From: Bacillota bacterium
GTDB taxonomy: Bacteria > Bacillota > GCA-003054495 > Carboxydocellales > JAJZTU01
Assembly: GCA_021848765.1 (NCBI GenBank)
Contig: JAJZTU010000183.1
Location: 1-6,946 of the forward strand
Direction: 5' to 3'
Length of the DNA stretch: 6,946 nt
Part shown: one piece after another, positions 6,233-6,946 of the stretch
Layout of the letters: each line of letters starts with the position of its first letter
Position numbering within the stretch: position 1 is the stretch's first letter
Notes under the pieces: generated by a model
What the model was told of the DNA's origin: nothing
The model's database searches: none
Seen by the model: the letters and a program-made list of their open reading frames with translations, nothing else
Translations under genes and position numbers: made by a program

Positions 6233-6945
6233 CGGTTAATCCCTCCCAGTTCAGATATTACCTCCACAACCAGCGCCCTGACCATTTTCTTCTTAAACTG
6301 TGGGCCCACCCTGTCCGTCCTTACCGGGCGGGCCTCTGCCGCCGCTGTTTCCGCCGCTTCTGCAACTATGTCAGGGTTCAGCTTTTTGCCTACAAGTTTT
6401 TTTCCGGCTTCCACTGCCTCCAGCGGCCGGGAACCCACTCCGGATATTACCAGCCTGGCATCCCGGCAGGTTCCGTCCCCGGGGTCACTCCTTAAAAGCG
6501 CCGCCAGGCCAACCAGCGGAAAATCGATAGATTCCCTAAAGCGGTATTTACGGTAGGTCCCGCCGGTACCGGTAGCAGGCAGGGGTACTTTGATCTCAGT
6601 TAAAACCTCATTACCGCCGGCAGCCAGTAAATTAGGAGCCCGGCCTTCCCCGGTATAAAAATCGGCCAAGGGCAGCACCCTTTCACCACCTTTGCCGTTC
6701 AGGCGGATTTGGGAGTTCAGGGCAATCAATGCCGGGGCAATATCCCCTGAAAAAGTGGAATAGCAGACATTTTCCTTATTAGTAACGTGACAGGTACTCC
6801 CCCCGGCCTTGTGGCATTCCGGCCGGGCACCCCGCCAGAACTCCGACTGGTTGTAAAAACGGCAGCGGGTGTCCAGGCAGAGATTACCACCGATGGTAGC
6901 CACAGTCCGCAGCAGTGGGGACCCAACCTCCCAGGCCGCTTGCAG
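6229..6945 (-). CDS. hcrB: FAD-binding subunit with extra [4Fe-4S] motif (partial), probably 4-hydroxybenzoyl-CoA reductase beta
   Basis: Partial gene: 238 residues are visible and roughly the first 80-100 lie beyond the right edge. The first visible residues, AAWEVGSPLLRTVATIGGNL, include the second FAD-binding motif (TIGGN, visible residues 17-21), so the missing part should hold the first. The GTG at 6903 is an internal Val codon, not a start. Next come four cysteines at visible positions 28, 44, 52 and 61 in the context DTRC-FYNQSEFWR. Their spacing of 16, 8 and 9 is the pattern I recall for the [4Fe-4S] cluster in 4-hydroxybenzoyl-CoA reductase beta, absent from ordinary xanthine dehydrogenases and CoxM proteins. 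The C-terminal CO dehydrogenase flavoprotein domain follows (ISGVGSRPLEA at about 161-171). The subunit passes electrons from an external donor, probably ferredoxin, towards the molybdenum site. First gene of the visible operon. Confidence 0.87.
   Translation of the reverse strand: MQAAWEVGSPLLRTVATIGGNLCLDTRCRFYNQSEFWRGARPECHKAGGSTCHVTNKENVCYSTFSGDIAPALIALNSQIRLNGKGGERVLPLADFYTGEGRAPNLLAAGGNEVLTEIKVPLPATGTGGTYRKYRFRESIDFPLVGLAALLRSDPGDGTCRDARLVISGVGSRPLEAVEAGKKLVGKKLNPDIVAEAAETAAAEARPVRTDRVGPQFKKKMVRALVVEVISELGGINR
6241..6247 (-). promoter_or_regulatory. Ribosome binding site for the GTG start of the [2Fe-2S] subunit
   Basis: GGGAGGG on the minus strand, inside the last codons of the FAD subunit gene, lies 8 bases before GTG 6232. 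The next in-frame residues KRLINLVVNG are the normal beginning of this family, supporting GTG as the start. Confidence 0.65.
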
Positions 6946-6946
6946 A

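Noticed and set aside
3316..6945. Aerobic CO dehydrogenase or xanthine dehydrogenase
   Set aside because: The Mo subunit lacks the YRCSF cysteine loop of CO dehydrogenase, and the FAD subunit has the four-cysteine [4Fe-4S] insertion not found in those enzymes.
1..6946. CRISPR array, tRNA or rRNA genes
   Set aside because: No regularly spaced repeats and no tRNA-like cloverleaf or rRNA sequence were seen by eye; nearly all bases are accounted for by coding sequence.

Overview
The window looks like a chromosomal segment of an anaerobic bacterium that degrades aromatic compounds. A spore-forming or syntrophic clostridial lineage (Peptococcaceae/Moorella-like Firmicutes) is my best guess. The basis is strong AGGAGG-type ribosome sites, GTG and TTG starts, moderately GC-rich DNA, tight gene packing and a 4-hydroxybenzoyl-CoA reductase-type enzyme. 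The lineage is inference, not proof.

Almost all of the window is one minus-strand operon, read from the right edge to the left. It starts with a three-subunit molybdenum hydroxylase of the xanthine dehydrogenase family: an FAD subunit cut by the right edge (6945-6229), a [2Fe-2S] subunit (6232-5762) and a molybdopterin subunit (5736-3316). The FAD subunit carries four cysteines spaced 16, 8 and 9 residues apart. That is the extra [4Fe-4S] cluster pattern I associate with 4-hydroxybenzoyl-CoA reductase, an enzyme that runs reductively and removes a phenolic hydroxyl group. After only 18 bases come four genes of a branched-chain amino acid-type (HAAT family) ABC importer: livH (3297-2425), livM (2416-1517), livG (1572-829) and livF (845-129). 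Four of the six junctions overlap or are under 20 bases, and the largest gap is 25 bases, so all seven genes are probably co-transcribed and partly translationally coupled. No periplasmic or lipoprotein binding protein is visible.

The simplest reading is a module in which the importer brings in an aromatic acid (for example 4-hydroxybenzoate) or a related compound. After CoA activation by a ligase not seen here, the Mo enzyme dehydroxylates it towards benzoyl-CoA. An ordinary amino acid importer that happens to sit in the operon is the alternative.

The left edge (1-127) is different. It holds, on the plus strand, the 3' end of an IS200/IS605-type tnpB gene: an ACGD-containing C-terminal tail, then a strong hairpin and a TTCAC end. 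The element ends one base from the livF stop codon, tail to tail with the operon. The tail seems to switch reading frame before the familiar KQEAPTS ending, so this tnpB copy may be frameshifted. If the element makes an omega/reRNA, its guide would come from the livF 3' end and be antisense to livF mRNA.
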